This document shows positions 61,789 to 64,000 of a stretch of 64,000 nt of DNA, piece after piece (the stretch's first letter is position 1; each line of letters begins with the position of its first letter). The stretch lies in NCBI RefSeq assembly GCF_008033235.1, contig NZ_CP042432.1:806001-870000 (forward strand). The letters run 5' to 3'. This DNA is from Anseongella ginsenosidimutans. Its GTDB lineage: Bacteria > Bacteroidota > Bacteroidia > Sphingobacteriales > Sphingobacteriaceae. Made by a program: the position numbers and the translations under genes. The notes beneath the pieces were generated by a model that was not told the origin of the DNA, ran no database searches, and saw only the letters and a program-made list of their open reading frames with translations.

Positions 61789-63032
61789 ATTTCCCTTTTT
61801 ACATAGCACGCCGGTACTTGTTGTCGAAAAAATCGACCAATGCGATAAATATTATTTCCCTGATCTCTGTACTGGGCATTTTTGTAGGTTCAGCCGCCTT
61901 GCTGATCATTCTTTCCGTATTTAACGGTTTCGAAGGCCTGGTGCTTTCGCTATTCAATACTTTTTCCTCCGATATACGGATCGAGGCCAGCGAAGGCAAG
62001 CGCTTTGACCCGGGGGCAACTGCCGCTTTTGACAGTATAAAAAATATGCCCGAAGTGGCTTTGTACTCGGAGACCCTGGAGGAAAAGGCCCTGCTGCGCT
62101 ATGACCGAAGCCAGCATATAGCCACCTTAAAAGGAGTAAGCGAAGATTACCTGGCCAGCCATTCCTTTGATTCCACGATTGTCAAGGGGAAGGCCGTACT
62201 GCGGTCGGATTCCCTTAATTATGCGATTATCGGGAGCGGCGTGGAATACTACCTGGGAATAAACGTGGCCGGCGAAAACGATCTGCCGGTAAGCGTCTTT
62301 ACTCCCAGGCGGGGCCGGTCCGCCGGCTTGAGCCTGGCCCCTGCCGGGGACTTCCGGCAGGAAGAGATCTATGTTTCGGGGGTATTTGCCGTGCAGCAGG
62401 AGTTTGATGAAAAATATGCACTGGTGCCGCTTCGCTTTATCAGGAACCTCCTGGACGAACCCCGCCGCGTAGGCGCTGTGGAACTGATGCTGAAAGAAGG
62501 GACCGATACGGAAGCCTTCAAGTCAGGTTTGAGAGAAATGCTTGGCAAGGCGTTTACGGTAAAAGACCGTTATGAACAAAATGCCCTGCTGCACCAGCTG
62601 CTCAATTCGGAAAAATGGATGGTGTACATTATTCTCACTTTTGTACTGCTGATTGCCATCTGCAATATCATTGGCTCGCTGACCATGCTGGTCATCGACA
62701 AGAAAAAAGACATTGCCGTTCTGTTCAGCATGGGCGCCAGTCAGCGGCAGGTGAAAAAGATCTTTATGGCGGAAGGGATGCTGATAGCGCTCGGAGGCTG
62801 TCTGGCCGGCTTGCTTACGGGAGGCATTTTTTGTCTTGTTCAGAAAAAATACGGCCTTATCTCCATGGAAGGGGCTTCCTTTATCGACGCCTATCCTGTA
62901 GTGCTTAAAGCCGGCGACTTCCTGCTGGTTTTTGCGACGGTCTTTCTTATTGCCTTCCTGGCTTCCTGGTTCTCTACCCGCCAGAGCCTTAGAAACTTCG
63001 GGAATATCCGGGACGAACTCGCCGTTCAGTAA
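61785..63032 (+). CDS. FtsX/LolC-like ABC transporter permease
   Basis: A lipoprotein-releasing-type permease of 415 residues. One N-terminal helix (NIISLISVLGIFVGSAALLIILSVFNGFE), a periplasmic MacB-like domain (about 50-265) and three C-terminal helices (WMVYIILTFVLLIAICNIIG, EGMLIALGGCLAGLLTGGIFCL, DFLLVFATVFLIAFLASW) give the LolC/E layout. KKKDIAVLFSMGAS is the characteristic FtsX segment. No ATPase gene is adjacent, so a LolD-like partner must be elsewhere. The GTG start at 61785 overlaps the preceding stop as GTGA. Confidence 0.87.
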   Translation: MNFPFYIARRYLLSKKSTNAINIISLISVLGIFVGSAALLIILSVFNGFEGLVLSLFNTFSSDIRIEASEGKRFDPGATAAFDSIKNMPEVALYSETLEEKALLRYDRSQHIATLKGVSEDYLASHSFDSTIVKGKAVLRSDSLNYAIIGSGVEYYLGINVAGENDLPVSVFTPRRGRSAGLSLAPAGDFRQEEIYVSGVFAVQQEFDEKYALVPLRFIRNLLDEPRRVGAVELMLKEGTDTEAFKSGLREMLGKAFTVKDRYEQNALLHQLLNSEKWMVYIILTFVLLIAICNIIGSLTMLVIDKKKDIAVLFSMGASQRQVKKIFMAEGMLIALGGCLAGLLTGGIFCLVQKKYGLISMEGASFIDAYPVVLKAGDFLLVFATVFLIAFLASWFSTRQSLRNFGNIRDELAVQ

Positions 63033-63110
63033 GATATTCATTTTAGTTTTAAAACTTATGGCTATAGGAATTTTCTTTTGCTTTTTGTTTTTTGTCGCTA
63101 ATTTTAACGT

Positions 63111-63737
63111 ATGGAAAACAATGAAGTTAATGAAGCAGCGCCTAGGTACTATCCAAGGATGACCGCGGAAGAATACCTGGAATGGGAAAGAGGCCAGGAG
63201 TTCAAACATGAATACCATGACGGCGAGATCGTTGTCATGCAGGGAGCGGCTCTTAATCACAATTACGTGAATATGAATCTGATCGGGCCCATTGCCATGC
63301 ATCTGAGGGATAAACCTTGTGATGTGTTTGCGAATGATCTCAGAACGGAGGCCAAAGCGGCAAATTCCTATTATTACCCGGATATTGCCATCGTATGCGG
63401 CGAGCCTGATTCGCCGGATGAAAAACGGGATATGATCTGCAACCCGGCAGTAGTAATAGAAGTGCTTTCTCCGTCCACGAGGTTTTATGACATTCACCGG
63501 AAAAAGCCGTCTTATATGCTTTTGCCTTCCCTGAAAGAATATATTATGGTGGATTCAACGTCTGTCATGGTCAATACTATCCGGAAAAAGCCTGCTGACT
63601 CCCTGGAAAGCGGCGCCTGGGAAAGCGATGTATTAAAAGACCTGTCCGGCCAACTTACTATACCCACGATAGGCCTGTCCATTCCGCTCTCCGAAATTTA
63701 CCGGAAAGTGGATTTTAACCGGCGTTCCAGGCTTTGA
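63111..63737 (+). CDS. Uma2 family (DUF820) putative endonuclease
   Basis: The 208-residue product has the Uma2/DUF820 restriction-endonuclease-like fold: MTAEEYLEWERGQEFKHEYHDGEIV at the start, VFANDLRTEA and YYYPDIAIVCG with the likely catalytic Asp. PAVVIEVLSPSTRFYDIHRK carries the Glu of the PD-(D/E)XK set. The function of these common proteins is not established, although a nuclease role is assumed from the fold. It stands alone and converges on the epimerase gene with an 18-bp gap. Confidence 0.87.
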   Translation: MENNEVNEAAPRYYPRMTAEEYLEWERGQEFKHEYHDGEIVVMQGAALNHNYVNMNLIGPIAMHLRDKPCDVFANDLRTEAKAANSYYYPDIAIVCGEPDSPDEKRDMICNPAVVIEVLSPSTRFYDIHRKKPSYMLLPSLKEYIMVDSTSVMVNTIRKKPADSLESGAWESDVLKDLSGQLTIPTIGLSIPLSEIYRKVDFNRRSRL

Positions 63738-63755
63738 CGGGAGCGCAATGCAAGT

Positions 63756-64000
63756 TTAATAGATCCGGCCGGGCACCAGGTAATGCTGCACGTAATCGCG
63801 TACTCCTTCTTCCAGGGAATGGAACGCTTTATCATAACCCGCCGAGCGCAGTTTGTTCATTTCGGCTTCGGTAAAATACTGGTATTTATCGCGGATATCC
63901 TCCGGAGTGTCTATAAATTCAATATTTTCGGGACGATCCATTGCGCTGAATGCAGCGCGGACCAGGTCAAGGAACGTTCGCGCTTTACCGCTGCCAAGGT
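63756..64000 (-). CDS. hldD: ADP-L-glycero-D-manno-heptose 6-epimerase, C-terminal part
   Basis: The gene runs off the right edge of the window, so only the last about 81 codons are visible. They read LGSGKARTFLDLVRAAFSAM then DRPENIEFIDTPEDIRDKYQ and end HYLVPGRIY. This matches the C-terminus of HldD/RfaD, the short-chain epimerase that makes the heptose donor for lipopolysaccharide core. The start and NAD-binding domain lie outside the window. Confidence 0.85.
   Translation of the reverse strand, partial: LGSGKARTFLDLVRAAFSAMDRPENIEFIDTPEDIRDKYQYFTEAEMNKLRSAGYDKAFHSLEEGVRDYVQHYLVPGRIY

Noticed and set aside
62523-63497. 324-codon minus-strand frame
   Set aside because: Antisense to the permease and the Uma2 gene.
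1-64000. tRNA, rRNA or CRISPR loci
   Set aside because: I looked for T-loop-like motifs, rRNA segments and short regular repeats by eye and found none that held up.

Overview
The window looks like chromosomal DNA from a Bacteroidota bacterium, most likely a Chitinophagales/Sphingobacteriales-type soil or aquatic organism. Supporting signs are Bacteroidota promoters (-33 TTG/TTTG, -7 TAnnTTTG), a SusC/SusD pair, type IX secretion and gliding genes (PorP/SprF, a CHU_C-type sorting domain, GldD), a three-subunit SdhCAB complex and a DUF6520 peptide. This placement rests on gene content only.

Layout. 1-2800: mobile-element debris. A complete class C-like group II intron (566-2486, minus) sits behind a rho-independent terminator and abuts the 5' relic of a second intron; repeats resembling an IS21-type end lie further left. 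2488-5368: a candidate small RNA diverges from a two-component operon, and the two share a TGTTAA repeat array. 5430-9702: a decayed YhcG-type nuclease gene and conserved or hypothetical genes. 9915-26284: a surface-adhesion block with a propeller-sensor histidine kinase, two NarL-type regulators, and an operon for a 2852-residue adhesin, a PorP/SprF protein and an OmpA-like protein. 26315-31102: an aldehyde dehydrogenase, a TPR protein, a ROK sugar kinase and a Crp-like regulator. 31154-34792: an AraC-type regulator gene split by an intact IS21-family element with a 5-bp target duplication. 34933-42281: a pseudoknot-capable candidate RNA, a DUF6520 exported peptide, and a redoxin-SusC-SusD operon with a long hairpin leader. 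42350-46099: a frameshifted XRE regulator, a GH123-like lipoprotein, a Nudix hydrolase and PlsC. 46126-50578: a candidate sRNA and two paralogous BlaI/M56 modules with identical promoter-operator geometry. 50595-55307: a DUF4143 ATPase behind 37-bp repeats, an M28 peptidase, a GH18 protein and small membrane genes. 55324-64000: sdhCAB, comA-aroE-gldD-MBL-permease, a Uma2 nuclease and the end of an ADP-heptose epimerase gene.

How parts work together. The kinase at 9915 has no fused receiver and lies next to the response regulator at 12979; a second regulator of the same type lies upstream of the adhesin gene. These may control the adhesin/PorP/OmpA operon. The BlaI/M56 modules look like self-repressing envelope sensors. 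The redoxin-SusC-SusD operon with the Cys-containing DUF6520 peptide may be a specialised uptake or redox module.

Caveats. Three genes (42350, 59025, 61154) are each broken by one missing C in a run of C and are repaired by adding it, so base-call error is as likely as real decay. RNA candidates rest on promoter, hairpin and terminator layout only. Functions are from motif recognition by eye.
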